35,465 nt of DNA from Methanothrix sp. (GTDB taxonomy: Archaea; Halobacteriota; Methanosarcinia; Methanotrichales; Methanotrichaceae), in assembly GCA_026394505.1 (NCBI GenBank), contig JAPKYC010000183.1, positions 1 through 35,465 on the forward strand. Reading direction: 5' to 3'. The notes beneath the pieces were generated by a model. It did no database searches. It saw only the letters and a list, made by a program, of their open reading frames with translations, and was not told where the DNA came from. Shown one piece after another: positions 35,444 to 35,465 of the stretch (positions are counted from its first letter, which is position 1; each line of letters opens with the position of its first letter). Both the position numbers and the translations under genes were made by a program.

Positions 35444-35465
35444 CTATACCCCCACCTACCTTCGG

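Noticed and set aside
1-35465. CRISPR arrays, rRNA or tRNA genes
   Set aside because: No regularly spaced repeats and no recognisable rRNA or tRNA sequence seen on reading; a tRNAscan/Infernal run would be needed to be sure

Overview
This window looks like a methanogenic archaeon. The evidence is methanogenesis marker protein 8 (DUF2099), an archaeal ATP-dependent DNA ligase, a histidinol dehydrogenase, and a gas-vesicle gene cluster. A Methanothrix/Methanosaeta-like lineage is my inference and was not tested. Most of the window is ordinary metabolic or signalling genes: VWA protein, nitroreductase-like protein, hybrid histidine kinase, CAP/SCP protein, HI0933-type flavoprotein, polyferredoxin, DJ-1/PfpI, hisD, lig, hom-ACT, YkgJ, metallophosphoesterase, HDAC-like deacetylase, hydantoinase/oxoprolinase, PanE-like reductase, and CoA-transferase-GNAT. 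The points that deserve a second look are: (1) a translationally coupled AAA-ATPase + PIN-like nuclease pair (9328-11189), a candidate two-gene defence or toxin module; (2) gas-vesicle shell-type (GvpA/J) domains fused to unusual C-terminal domains, one PH/GRAM-like and one zinc ribbon, plus a duplicated GvpH/Hsp20 around gvpK; (3) an in-frame TAG inside hisD; (4) dispersed intergenic repeats, including a shared element in two convergent gene spacers, a 'SHAKTQRRKG'-type and a 'TEGTE/HRDTE'-type repeat, and a direct repeat flanking a two-gene accessory module; (5) a TnpB C-terminal relic with its terminal hairpin; (6) relics of a methylase-like C-terminus and a frameshifted small gene. No rRNA, tRNA or CRISPR array was recognised.
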